Positions 52,101 through 62,800 of a DNA stretch of 64,000 nt are shown here, in pieces. A model generated the notes under the pieces. The model had not been told where the DNA came from and did not search any database. It saw only the letters and a program-made list of their open reading frames with translations. The DNA comes from JAKVCB01 sp963578605. Lineage in GTDB: Bacteria; Planctomycetota; Planctomycetia; Pirellulales; Lacipirellulaceae. Where the stretch lies: the NCBI GenBank assembly GCA_963578605.1, contig CAUZEA010000022.1, positions 1 to 64,000 of the forward strand, read 5' to 3'. Each line of letters opens with the position of its first letter. The stretch's first letter is position 1. A program made the position numbers and the translations under genes.

Positions 52101-54239
52101 TCATTCCTCGCCAAGAAATCGTTTCACGACTTCTTCGGGTGCGGGCGCGTAGCGACTCGGTTCCATCGAGCAACTGGCCCGACCCTGGCTGAGGGACCGC
52201 ATCGCGCTGGAATAACCGAACAAGCTGGCAAGCGGTGCATCGGCATGTAGCACTGTATCGGTGCCGCGCGACTCTGTTTGATGAATGATTGCCCTCCGTT
52301 GTTGAAGGTCACCCACCAGGTCGCCCACATGTTCCTCGGGAGTGGCAATTTCGAGTTTCATAACTGGCTCCAGCAGGATCGGTCCCGCCTTGTGGAGGCC
52401 ATTGTTGAAGGCAACGTTTGCCGCTGTACGAAATGCGATTTCGGAGGACTCACTCACGTTCACTTCGGCACCCAGTACCGTCACCTTGAGTCTCATGAGC
52501 GGAAAACCCAGTATTCCGCTGCCCTGACCGGCGGCTTCCAGTTCTTCGAGCACAACGGATAGAAACTGCGGTGGCAGGCCGTGATCAATCACATTCGTGG
52601 TCGTCACTGGCGGAGTCTGTTTCGCCAGGGGGCCCCGCATCTCAAAAGGTTCCAACCGGATCCGCACCTTGGCGGTATGCTGCACACCACCCAGGAGCCG
52701 ATTGCATTCGCCCTCCGCTTCGACCATCTGGCCAACTGTCTCACGATAACTGACCCGGGGTTTGTGAACTTTGACGTTGAGATTGAAGTCGCGTTTCAGT
52801 CGATGTTGAATGACCTCTAAATGGAGTTCCCCCATTCCACTGATGATTGTCTGCCCGGTTTCTTCGTTTTCCAGGGCCTGAAAAGTGGGATCCTGCTTCC
52901 GCAGCATGGTAAGCGTTTCGGTCAGTTTTTTGCGATCCGTCGTGTTCTCGGCTTCAATGGCCATCGAAAGGACCGTCTCGGGAAACTCGATCGATTCCAG
53001 CAGGATTGGCGCGCGGGTGGTGCAAATTGTGTCGCCAGTCACCGACTGCCGCAAGCCGATGATGCCGATGATATCACCTGCCTGGGCGCTGTCGACTTGC
53101 TCATCTTTTTTGGCGGCGTGGATCCGCCACAGCTGAGCCACGTTCTCCTTTTTGTCTTTACCAGGATTGAGGACGCGACTGTTAGGCTTCAACTGCCCGG
53201 AATAGATTCGGACCCAATACAGGTCTCCCGTATTGTAAGGCAGGATTTTAAAGACCAGGCCACAAAAGGGTTCTTGCGGGTCGGGCTTACGAATTCCCTT
53301 AAGGGCCGGATTTTCATTCGAGGTGGTCTTGCTTTTTCCCTTGGGCTTCAAATCCGTCCCTTCGACTGGTGGCCGATCGAGCGGATTCGGCAGGTAGGCT
53401 GCGATTGCGTCCAACAGGGGGGTCACACCGATACCGTGCAGGGCCGAGCCGCAGAGTACAGGCTGAATCTGTTGGACGATGGTCGCCTCACGAAGCACTT
53501 TGTACACGAGTTGCTCTGAAATGGGCTCCTCAGCGAGGGCCAGTTCTATCAGTTCATTGCTGTAATCGCAGAGAGTTTCCAGGAGCCTCTCGTGCCACAG
53601 TTGGGCAGACTCTGCCACCTCGTCTGGGATTGGATCCGTCTGGACTTTTCGTCCTTCACGACCTTCCGGAAAGGTGATGAACTTCATTCGCACAAGATCG
53701 ATCACCCCTCGAAAAGGGTTGGCTACGTGGGCAGGCCCCTCTCCGACAGGTATTTGCAAGGCGACCGGATTTGCCCCAAGCCGGCTACCTATGTCGTTGA
53801 AGACTGTCTGGAAATCGGCCCCTTCACGATCGAGTTTGTTGATGAAGGCAATTCGCGGGACACTGTATTTGTCTGCCTGGCGCCATACTGTTTCGCTTTG
53901 CGCTTCGACGCCTTCACGGGCACTAAACACAACCACGGCACCATCAAGAACGCGCAGGCTGCGTTCGACTTCGGCGGTAAAGTCGACATGTCCTGGCGTA
54001 TCAATCAAATTAATCGTCACGTCCTTCCATGGAAACTGCACGCATGCCGAATAGATGGTAATTCCGCGTTCTTCTTCCTCAGAATCATCGTCGGTCGTCG
54101 TGGTACCTTTATCGACAGCACCGGCCCGATGCTTGCTGCCACTGACATAGAGCATTTGCTCGGTCGTGGTCGTTTTTCCCGCGTCAATGTGGGCAACAAC
54201 ACCGATATTGCGGATTTTATCGAGCGGCACGGTCGACAT
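52101..54239 (-). CDS. fusA: Elongation factor G
   Basis: The GTPase domain shows AHIDAGKTTTTEQ (P-loop), DTPGHVDFTAEVERS and NKLD. Domains II to V are complete in 712 residues (ISGMGELHLEVI, domain IV PPVTTTNVIDHG, domain V near the end). The switch I region reads DDDSEEEERGITI, where many EF-Gs have DWMEQEQERGITI, so it may belong to a specialised EF-G subgroup known from planctomycetes, spirochaetes and mitochondria. It drives translocation, ribosome recycling, or both. It is downstream of rpsG in str-operon order; tuf does not follow. Confidence 0.92.
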   Translation of the reverse strand: MSTVPLDKIRNIGVVAHIDAGKTTTTEQMLYVSGSKHRAGAVDKGTTTTDDDSEEEERGITIYSACVQFPWKDVTINLIDTPGHVDFTAEVERSLRVLDGAVVVFSAREGVEAQSETVWRQADKYSVPRIAFINKLDREGADFQTVFNDIGSRLGANPVALQIPVGEGPAHVANPFRGVIDLVRMKFITFPEGREGRKVQTDPIPDEVAESAQLWHERLLETLCDYSNELIELALAEEPISEQLVYKVLREATIVQQIQPVLCGSALHGIGVTPLLDAIAAYLPNPLDRPPVEGTDLKPKGKSKTTSNENPALKGIRKPDPQEPFCGLVFKILPYNTGDLYWVRIYSGQLKPNSRVLNPGKDKKENVAQLWRIHAAKKDEQVDSAQAGDIIGIIGLRQSVTGDTICTTRAPILLESIEFPETVLSMAIEAENTTDRKKLTETLTMLRKQDPTFQALENEETGQTIISGMGELHLEVIQHRLKRDFNLNVKVHKPRVSYRETVGQMVEAEGECNRLLGGVQHTAKVRIRLEPFEMRGPLAKQTPPVTTTNVIDHGLPPQFLSVVLEELEAAGQGSGILGFPLMRLKVTVLGAEVNVSESSEIAFRTAANVAFNNGLHKAGPILLEPVMKLEIATPEEHVGDLVGDLQQRRAIIHQTESRGTDTVLHADAPLASLFGYSSAMRSLSQGRASCSMEPSRYAPAPEEVVKRFLGEE

Positions 54240-54347
54240 TACGGTTTCACATGTTGTTTAGTACAAGCGCACAAAAAAAGGCCGGAGCTCCAGGGCCGAG
54301 ATTCATCAAGAATCTCCACCGCGGAAGTCTGACCACAAACTACTCTA

Positions 54348-54818
54348 CTACCAGGCAAAATGCGCAAACGCTTTGTTGGCATCTGCCATACGATGGACAT
54401 TGTCACGACGCGTCATCGCGGTTCCCTCGCGTTTATACGCGTTACATAATTCATCGGCCAGCTTCTGGGCCGTGGGACGACCTTTCTTTTCACGAACGGC
54501 AATCAACAGCCAGCGGATCGCCAATGACTGTTGCCGCGTCTTGTTGACCTGCATCGGCACCTGATAAGCGGCACCACCAACACGTTTACTACGGACCTCC
54601 ATGGCTGGCTTGATATTCTCAATTGCCTGCGTAAAAACATCGATTGGCTCCTGGTCGGGAATGCGCTCCTTAACGAGGTCCAATGCATCATAGAAGACAC
54701 CCTGCACAACGCTCTTTTTGCCATCCCACATGAGGCAATTGATGAACTTGGCGGCCAACAGAGACCCGCATCGCGGATCGGGTTTAAGTTGTTTACGGCT
54801 TGCAGTGATTCGAGCCAT
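54348..54818 (-). CDS. rpsG: Ribosomal protein uS7
   Basis: 156 residues, with ARITASRKQLKPDPRCGS at the N-terminus and IRWLLIAVREKKGRPTAQKLADEL in the core. S7 initiates 30S head assembly and binds at the mRNA exit. It is only 12 bases after rpsL and 108 bases before fusA; the E. coli fusA-rpsG regulatory site was not recognised. Confidence 0.97.
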   Translation of the reverse strand: MARITASRKQLKPDPRCGSLLAAKFINCLMWDGKKSVVQGVFYDALDLVKERIPDQEPIDVFTQAIENIKPAMEVRSKRVGGAAYQVPMQVNKTRQQSLAIRWLLIAVREKKGRPTAQKLADELCNAYKREGTAMTRRDNVHRMADANKAFAHFAW

Positions 54819-54830
54819 GGTTGTGACGTT

Positions 54831-55199
54831 TTACCCTTTCTTTGAACCATAACGGCTACGAGATTGTCTACGGCCATCCACGCCGAGCGTGTCAAGCGCG
54901 CCGCGGACGACTTGGTACCGGACCCCCGGCAAATCGCGGACACGCCCGCCCCGCACCAAAACAATACTATGCTCCTGCAAGGTGTGCCCTTCACCGGGAA
55001 TGTAGACCGTAACTTCTTTGCCGTTGGAAAGGCGCACACGGGTAATTTTCCGTAGAGCGGAGTTCGGCTTTTTGGGCGTCATCGTCCGCACCTGCAGACA
55101 AACCCCTCGTTTCTGCGGGCAGCGGTCGAGCACTGGCGCCTTGCTAAATTTGCGCTTTTTCCTGCGCCGATGGCGGACAAGTTGATTGACCGTTGGCAT
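54831..55199 (-). CDS. rpsL: Ribosomal protein uS12
   Basis: MPTVNQLVRHRRRKKRKFSK, TPKKPNSALRKITRVRLSNG and GRVRDLPGVRYQVVRGALD are all conserved S12 segments; 122 residues. The Lys in TPKKPNS at the classic streptomycin position is unchanged, so no resistance substitution is evident. It opens the str operon here, 155 bases after rpoC. Confidence 0.98.
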   Translation of the reverse strand: MPTVNQLVRHRRRKKRKFSKAPVLDRCPQKRGVCLQVRTMTPKKPNSALRKITRVRLSNGKEVTVYIPGEGHTLQEHSIVLVRGGRVRDLPGVRYQVVRGALDTLGVDGRRQSRSRYGSKKG

Positions 55200-55293
55200 G
55201 GACTCGTCTTTCTTTTACCTTTTTTAAAAACGAACCGCGTTCAGCCCACCCAATGAGGCGGGCACTAACTCACGAAAATCGTTGGAACCCTTC

Positions 55294-55321
55294 AGCTTAG
55301 CGGCCCACCACTGGATGTCAA
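55294..55321 (-). promoter_or_regulatory. Candidate promoter of the rpsL-rpsG-fusA operon
   Basis: A perfect -35 (TTGACA, 55321-55316) on the minus strand is followed by 16 bases and a weak -10 (TAAGCT, 55299-55294). It lies between rpoC and rpsL, 95 bases before the rpsL ATG. Confidence 0.3.
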
Positions 55322-55354
55322 CCGTGAGCCGCAGAGTACCCTGCTTGCGGGAGT

Positions 55355-58300
55355 CTACTCGGTTGTCGGTCCTGCTGAATCTCCTCCTTCTCCTAACAAT
55401 GTGTCGAGGCTCGTGGGGGCTGACTGGATCGGATGCTCCGGCGCGGGAGCCGATTCACCATTGGAACTGTCCGCCGAGGGCACTGCTGTCTGCAGCAATG
55501 GGAACGACCGCTCCAGGACCCGCTCCTTCTCAGCCGCCAGGGCTTCCAGGGCCTCAGGTCGAATACGCACTTCCGATTGATGGGTTGTGTGAAATCCGGT
55601 GCCGGCCGGAATCAAGTGGCCGAGGATCACATTCTCCTTCAAGCCGACCAACCGGTCGATTTTTCCACTCAACGCTGCTTCCGTGAGCACCTTGGTGGTC
55701 TCCTGGAAACTGGCAGCGGAGATAAAGCTCTGGCTCTGAACCGATGCTTTGGTGATTCCCAGTAGCTGGGTTGATGCACTGGCCATCTTCGGCTTGGTTC
55801 CCTTGGTGGCCTTCCCACCGTCTGCTTCGATCTGCACATTGGCCTGATCCAGAACATCCTTGGGCACGAGCAAGTCGACTTCATAAGCACTATCACCCTG
55901 CTCCACGATTTTGAGACATTTGGAGATCTCGTCATTTGCGATGCGGAAATCAAACTTGTCCAGGACGCTGCCCGGTAACAGGCTTGTATCACCGGGGTTT
56001 TCGATGCGAACCTTTCGCAGCATTTGCGAAACGATGATCTCGATATGCTTGTCGTTGATTTCGACGCGCTGGCTACGATAGACGTTTTGGATCTCTCGGG
56101 TGAGATACTGCTGCACAGCCTCTTCGCCACTAATCCGCAAGATATCGTGCGGGACCAGGGGTCCATCTACGAGTGAATCACCAGCCCGCACCATGTCGCC
56201 GGAGTGAACTCGCAAGTGCTTGTTGTGGTTCACCAGGTGTTCGCGCTCGATCCCACTTTCACTGCGGACGATAATAGACCGTTTGCCGCGTTTCTTTTCA
56301 GCCTGAATCTCGACAACCCCGTCAATTTCGGCAATCACGGCTGGATCTTTGGGCTTGCGAGCTTCAAAGATTTCGGTAACGCGGGGCAAACCACCCGTGA
56401 TATCCTGTGTTCCGGAAGCTTCGCGTGGCGTTTTAGCAACGAGTGCTCCCGGCGAGATCACGTCCCCTTCGTGAACTTCGATGTGGGCCCGCTCGGGCAT
56501 GTAGTAGAAGTCGAGGATTTTCCCATCCTGGGGATCTTCGACCACAATTTGCGGGTGCAGGTCTCCCTTGTGCTCGGTAATGACAAATCGCTTTCCACCG
56601 CTGGGATCCTGCTCGGTTCGCATCGTTTCATCCTCAATGAGGTCCTCGAAACGAATCTTTCCGCCAGTTTCGGCAAGGATCGGAATACTATGTGGATCCC
56701 ACTCACAAATAACGTCGCCTTCCTTGATCGGGGTGTTTTCTTCGTGCTGGATGATCGCACCGGTCGGGACCTCATACTTTTCGATCTCACGACCTCTCTC
56801 ATCAACAAGAGCGACTTCACCATTGCGCGTCAGGACAATGCGTTGACCAGCATCGTTGACGACCACCTGCAATTTCGTGTACTTGACGATTCCAGCTTTG
56901 GTTGCCTTGATGTCGCTTTGCTCGACTTCACCCGTCGCAACGCCACCAATGTGAAAAGTCCGCATTGTGAGTTGGGTACCAGGCTCACCAATACTTTGGG
57001 CGGCGATGATGCCCACCGCCATTCCTTCTTCCACCAGCGATCCGGTCGACAGGTCCATACCGTAACAGCGGCGGCATATACCGAGCGTCGCGCCACACGT
57101 CATCGGGCTGCGAACCTGGATCTTTTCCAAGCCCAATTGCTCGATCTTGCGGGCAATATCCGCCGTGACAAGCTCATTTTCGCTAACGATCACTTCGTCG
57201 GTAATCGGATTGACAATGTTGGTGCGACTAATCCGACCTCGAATCGAGTCGGCGAGACTCACCTCCACTTTTTCACCACGGTAAAGGATACCCTTGGTGA
57301 TACCTTGCGTGGTGCCACAGTCGTCGGTGGTAATCACAACGTTCTGGGCAACATCGGCCAATTTGCGGGTCAAGTATCCCGAGTCGGCTGTCTTGAGAGC
57401 CGTATCGGCCAAACCCTTTCGTGCACCGTGGGTCGAGCTAAAGTACTCGAGCACGGTAAGACCTTCCCGGAAGTTTGCCTTGATGGGAGTCTCGATAATC
57501 TTACCCGAGGGCTTGGCCATCAACCCGCGCATTCCACCAAGCTGTCGCATCTGCTCAACACCACCACGAGCACCGGAATGGGCCATCAGGAAAATCGGGT
57601 TGACGTAACCGCCCTGGCGGAAATCGGTCTCCAGGCCATTCATCATTGCGGTCGTAATTTCCTCGCGGGCATGGGTCCAGGCGTCAAGCACCTGGTTGTA
57701 ACGTTCGCCTTCAGTGATGATTCCGCGGTGGTACAGCTTGTTCCGCTTGAGTACTTCCTTCTCCGCTTCGGCAATAATCTTGCCTTTGGTGGCAGGGGTA
57801 ACCAGGTCGTCGGTAGCGAACGACAAGCCGCTGCGGGTCGCGGCGTTGAAACCAAGCTGGTTCATGTCGTCAAGCAATAAAATCGTTTTGCTCCTGCCCA
57901 GGAATTCGTAGCAGTCACTAATGACCTGGGCAAGTTGACTGGAGCGAAGTGGCATGTTGTAAAATGGCATCCCGGTCGGCAGCATGTCGCTGAACACGAC
58001 CCGACCGATCGTTGTCTGGATTCGCTGACCAAAGGCATCTGGATTGCCAACTTCTTCGCGCAAACACTGATTCTTTGACAAGCGGATTTCGATCTTGGAG
58101 TGCGTGCCGACCTTGTCCGCAAAATACGCCATCAACGCCTCTTCAACCGAGGCAAACTTCATGCCATCCCCCCGGGTTTCCGGTACGTCCATGGTGAGGT
58201 AATAGCAACCCATGACGACGTCCTGCGACGGACTGATAATTGGAGTGCCATTGGCGGGGCTGAAGATGTTGTGCGTGCTCATCATCAGCGTATGCGCCTC

Positions 58301-59731
58301 GACCTGGGCCTCGATCGAAAGGGGCAAGTGAACCGCCATTTGATCACCGTCAAAGTCAGCGTTAAAACCTCTACAGACTAAAGGGTGCAGGCGGATCGCG
58401 TTGCCTTCTACGAGGGTTGGCTCGAATGCCTGAATGCCCATTCGATGTAAAGTGGGTGCCCGGTTCAAAAGCACCGGGTGATTGGTGATTACCTCTTCGA
58501 GGATGTCCCATACCTCTTCATCCTTGCGCTCCAGCATTTTTTTAGCGCTCTTAATAGTGTCGGCGTGACCTAGTTCCTTGAGCCGCCGGATGATAAAGGG
58601 TTGATAAAGTTCCAGGGCGATTTTCTTCGGCAAACCACACTGATGCAGTCGCAAGGTAGGACCCACCACAATCACGCTGCGGGCTGAGTAATCGACCCGC
58701 TTGCCGAGAAGATTCTCCCGGAAACGCCCCTGCTTACCCTTGATCATGTCGGTTAATGATTTGAGTGGGCGGTTGGAAGATCCCAAAACAGGTCGCTTAC
58801 AGCGGTTGTTATCGAACAGGGCGTCCACCGACTGCTGAAGCATCCGCTTCTCGTTACGAATGATCACTTCGGGTGCATTGAGGTCCACCAGTTTCTTGAG
58901 CCGGTTATTGCGATTGATGATACGGCGATAAAGGTCGTTAAGATCACTCGTGGCAAAATTACCACTGTCGAGCAGGACGAGTGGGCGTAAATCGGGTGGA
59001 ATCACTGGAATCACGTCCAGTACCATCCACTCTGGTTTGTTGTCCGAGTCACGGATCGCTTCAACCGTCTTCAGGCGATTGATGAGATCTTTCGCCTTTT
59101 GTTTTGAACCCGTTTCACGAACGTCCTTGCGGAGCTCGTCTGAAAGGGTCACCAAATCAAGTTGGCTCAGGAGTTTGCGAATGGCGTCAGCGCCCATATC
59201 CGCTTCGAAGGACCCTTCGCCAAACTGTTCGCGCTTGCTCCGGTACTCCTCCTCCGTCAAGAGCTGTTGTCGTTTAAGATCGGTTTCACCGGGATCGATC
59301 ACGACGTAGTCTTGAAAATAAATCACTTTCTCCAGACTGGTGGTTTTCATCGCCAGCAGGCTGCCGAGACGACTCGGCATTGCCTTGAAGAACCAGATGT
59401 GCACGATGGGAGCAGCCAATTCAATGTGCCCCATCCGCTTGCGGCGGACACGGCTATGGGTCACTTTCACACCGCATCGGTCACAAATCATCCCCTTGTA
59501 CTTCATGCCGCGATATTTACCACACGCGCATTCCCAGTCCTTCTCCGGGCCGAAAATCCGCTCGCAAAACAAACCGTCCTTTTCTGGGCGATAGGTACGG
59601 TAGTTGATCGTCTCGGGCTTTTTGACTTCGCCAAACGACCAGCTGCGAATGTCGTGCGGCCTGGCCAGGCTAATCTTCACAGAGGCATAGTCATTGATGC
59701 GATCAAAACTGGTAGTTTCCAGTAGGCTCAT
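55355..59731 (-). CDS. rpoC: RNA polymerase beta' subunit
   Basis: The start at 59731 (MSLLETTSFDRINDYASVK) has GGAG just upstream; a longer open frame to 59785 is not homologous. The zinc-binding N-terminus CACGKYRGMKYKGMICDRC and the catalytic NADFDGDQ triad are intact. At 1458 residues it is complete, with an acidic/Ser-rich tail. With rpoB, 111 bases upstream, it forms the catalytic core. Confidence 0.98.
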   Translation of the reverse strand: MSLLETTSFDRINDYASVKISLARPHDIRSWSFGEVKKPETINYRTYRPEKDGLFCERIFGPEKDWECACGKYRGMKYKGMICDRCGVKVTHSRVRRKRMGHIELAAPIVHIWFFKAMPSRLGSLLAMKTTSLEKVIYFQDYVVIDPGETDLKRQQLLTEEEYRSKREQFGEGSFEADMGADAIRKLLSQLDLVTLSDELRKDVRETGSKQKAKDLINRLKTVEAIRDSDNKPEWMVLDVIPVIPPDLRPLVLLDSGNFATSDLNDLYRRIINRNNRLKKLVDLNAPEVIIRNEKRMLQQSVDALFDNNRCKRPVLGSSNRPLKSLTDMIKGKQGRFRENLLGKRVDYSARSVIVVGPTLRLHQCGLPKKIALELYQPFIIRRLKELGHADTIKSAKKMLERKDEEVWDILEEVITNHPVLLNRAPTLHRMGIQAFEPTLVEGNAIRLHPLVCRGFNADFDGDQMAVHLPLSIEAQVEAHTLMMSTHNIFSPANGTPIISPSQDVVMGCYYLTMDVPETRGDGMKFASVEEALMAYFADKVGTHSKIEIRLSKNQCLREEVGNPDAFGQRIQTTIGRVVFSDMLPTGMPFYNMPLRSSQLAQVISDCYEFLGRSKTILLLDDMNQLGFNAATRSGLSFATDDLVTPATKGKIIAEAEKEVLKRNKLYHRGIITEGERYNQVLDAWTHAREEITTAMMNGLETDFRQGGYVNPIFLMAHSGARGGVEQMRQLGGMRGLMAKPSGKIIETPIKANFREGLTVLEYFSSTHGARKGLADTALKTADSGYLTRKLADVAQNVVITTDDCGTTQGITKGILYRGEKVEVSLADSIRGRISRTNIVNPITDEVIVSENELVTADIARKIEQLGLEKIQVRSPMTCGATLGICRRCYGMDLSTGSLVEEGMAVGIIAAQSIGEPGTQLTMRTFHIGGVATGEVEQSDIKATKAGIVKYTKLQVVVNDAGQRIVLTRNGEVALVDERGREIEKYEVPTGAIIQHEENTPIKEGDVICEWDPHSIPILAETGGKIRFEDLIEDETMRTEQDPSGGKRFVITEHKGDLHPQIVVEDPQDGKILDFYYMPERAHIEVHEGDVISPGALVAKTPREASGTQDITGGLPRVTEIFEARKPKDPAVIAEIDGVVEIQAEKKRGKRSIIVRSESGIEREHLVNHNKHLRVHSGDMVRAGDSLVDGPLVPHDILRISGEEAVQQYLTREIQNVYRSQRVEINDKHIEIIVSQMLRKVRIENPGDTSLLPGSVLDKFDFRIANDEISKCLKIVEQGDSAYEVDLLVPKDVLDQANVQIEADGGKATKGTKPKMASASTQLLGITKASVQSQSFISAASFQETTKVLTEAALSGKIDRLVGLKENVILGHLIPAGTGFHTTHQSEVRIRPEALEALAAEKERVLERSFPLLQTAVPSADSSNGESAPAPEHPIQSAPTSLDTLLGEGGDSAGPTTE

Positions 59732-59842
59732 GGTTGTCTCCTGTTGGGAGCGTAACGCCCATGGGATACGGGTGTGCCGCTTCAAGGCCCGGGTTGGTTA
59801 CACCGATCCCCAGACCAGCAACTCACCCACTCTTGGTCACTC

Positions 59843-62800
59843 TCAAATTCGCCGTTTTTCCAACTGCATATTCAGTCCCAGACCACGAATCTCGTTGGTC
59901 AACACATCGAAGCTGGCCGGCGTACCCGCCTCAAGCGTATTCTCACCCTTGACCATCGATTCATAAATCTTCGTGCGACCTTCTACATCGTCGCTCTTGA
60001 CCGTCAACAGCTCTTGCAAGATGTACGCAGCGCCATAGGCTTCCAGCGCCCAAACTTCCATCTCACCAAACCGCTGGCCACCGAATCGCGCTTTACCACC
60101 CAGCGGCTGCTGGGTAATGAGCGAGTAGGGACCTGTACTTCGGGCATGCACCTTGTCGTCAACCAAATGGTGCAGTTTTAGCATGTATATGTACCCGACG
60201 GTTGTTTCCTGCTCGAAGGGCTCGCCCGTACGACCGTCGATCAGCCGCGTCTTCCCATGCTTCGGCAACCCAGCAGCCTCCAGCGCGGCATTGATATCTT
60301 CCTCACTTGCACCGTCAAAGACAGGTGTGACTGAGCGAAAACCGAGTTTCGCGCCAGCCCAACCCAGGTGGGTCTCCAGAATCTGACCGACGTTCATTCG
60401 GCTTGGGACTCCGAGCGGGTTGAGCATAATCTCTACGGGGGTCCCATCCTCCAGGAACGGCATGTCTTCGACCGGCAAAATCTTCGAGATAACCCCCTTG
60501 TTGCCGTGGCGACCTGCCATTTTGTCGCCCACCGAAATAACCCGCCTAGTGGCGATGTAAACTTTCACCATTTGCAACACGCCGCTGCGCAATTCGTCAC
60601 CCCGCTTCATCGAATTAAGCCTGCGGTCACGGGCGTCTATCGCTTCTTCAACGTTGGGCCAAAGTTGGCGATAGATTTTTTCTACATCCTTTCTTCGTTG
60701 CGGGCTGCGGATCTCAATCGCGTCGTGCCTGAACGTCTTGGCCTGCTCTGCCACAAAGGATAGATCCTGGTCATAAACCAGTGAATTGCCATCGTCGTCG
60801 GTCAGCCTCCGTTGGAGAATCTTCTCGATTCCGCTTACCAGTTCACCGAACACCGTGGCAATCCGTTCGTTGCCTTCTTTTTCGATGACTTTCAGCGACC
60901 GTTCGAACTCCTTCCGCTGGTCTTCCGTCAAGCTCATGCGGCGGCTGAATCGCTGGGTATCGATGACGATACCCTCCACGCCCGAGGGGACTTCCAGCGA
61001 GTCATTTTTTACGTCTTCACCCGCGCGCCCGAAAATTGCGTGCAGCAGCTTCTCTTCCGGAGTCAGCTCGGTCTTGCTTTTGGGCGAAACCTTACCGACG
61101 AGGACATCGCCCGGCCGAACATAGGTACCGATCTGCACAATGCCATTCTCGTCGAGATTGCGAAGCATCTTTTCGCTGACATTGGGGATGTCGCGCGTAA
61201 ACTCCTCCCGACCGAGCTTGGTTTCGCGTATTTCGACGTCAAACTCTTCAATGTGAATCGACGTGTAGGTATCATTTTTCACCAACTCTTCACTGATGAT
61301 GATAGCGTCTTCAAAGTTGTAGCCCTGCCATGACATAAAGGCCACCAGCACGTTGCGGCCGAGTGCCAGTTCACCTTGATAGGTGGCAGCCCCGTCGGCG
61401 ATCACATCCCCCGGCTCCACCTTGTCACCAGGCTTGACAATCGGTTTCTGGTTCTGGCAGGTTCGCTCGTTGAGACCCACAAATTTACGAAGACGGTGGA
61501 CTTCAGGACCGATTTCAATCCGATCGGCATCCACATAGGTTATAGTTCCGCGATGGCCTGCACGAACCAACATGCCGGAGTGCTGGGCCACATCTTTCTC
61601 CAAACCAGTTCCGACAATCGGTGGATCCGTCACCAACAGTGGCACCGCTTGCCGCTGCATGTTCGAACCCATCAACGCACGGTTTGCATCATCGTGCTCC
61701 AAGAACGGTATGAGTCCAGCCGAAACGCCAATCATCTGGCTTGGCGCGACATCAATATATTCGATCTTGCCGACCGGCACGAGGACAAAGTCACTGCGAT
61801 ACCGGGCAACGATCGTCTCTCCTTGAATCTTGCCGTTTTCTACCGGTGCATCGGCTGAAGCGACCAACGCTTCCGATTCTTGATCGGCTCGCAGCCAGAC
61901 AACCTCTTTGGTCAAACGAGCACCTTTCACCTTACGGTAGGGGGTGATCAGAAATCCATACTCGTCGACCGAGGCGTACATCGCCAAGCTCGAAATGAGG
62001 CCAATGTTCGTACCTTCGGGAGTTTCGATCGGGCAAATCCGACCGTAGTGCGAAATGTGCACATCACGAACTTCAAAGCCAGCCCGCTTCCGATTCAAAC
62101 CACCCGGCCCGAGTGCCGAGAGGCGTCGTTCGTGTGTGAGCATCGAAAGGGGATTAGTCTGATCCACCACCTGTGAAAGTTCGCCTCGCCCAAAAAAGTA
62201 CTCGATCGCAGCCGAGATACTCTTCGGATTAACCAAGCTTCGGGGGGTCATGTCCTCTATGTCTTTCAGGCTCATCCGTTCTTGGACCGTGCGCCGCAGC
62301 TTAAGAAAGCCCTTCCGCATCTCATCGCAAGCCAACTCGTCAATTGTGCGCAGGCGCCGATTTCCCAAATGATCAATGTCATCGACCATCGCATTCGGAT
62401 CGGAAATCACCAACCGCAGGAGATACTTCACCGAATGGAGCAAATCCTCCGGACGCAGAATCAGCTCACTCTCCGGCACTTGCGTACCGAGTTTTCGGTT
62501 GATCCGAAAACGGCCCACCCGGCCGAGTCGGTAACGGTTCGTGTCATAAAACTTTTCGTGAAAAAGTGTCCGTGCTTTTTCGAGTTGTGGGGGGTTCCCA
62601 GGACGCAACCTCTGGTAAATCCTCAACAAGGCTTCTTCATGACTGCTCGTCGCGTCATCCGCCAGGGCATTCAACAACAGCGGCGCGCGGGGCACGTCCA
62701 TGACCTCGACCTGCTTGACACCGCTGGTGGCAATCAACTCGGCCGTGTTTTTGGTGATCCGTTGCCCACATTCAACAAGAATCTCTCCGGCTCGATCACT

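Noticed and set aside
56204..57880. A 558-codon open frame on the plus strand opposite rpoC
   Set aside because: It lies wholly antisense to the conserved rpoC coding sequence and has no family resemblance; long antisense frames are common in GC-biased codon use.
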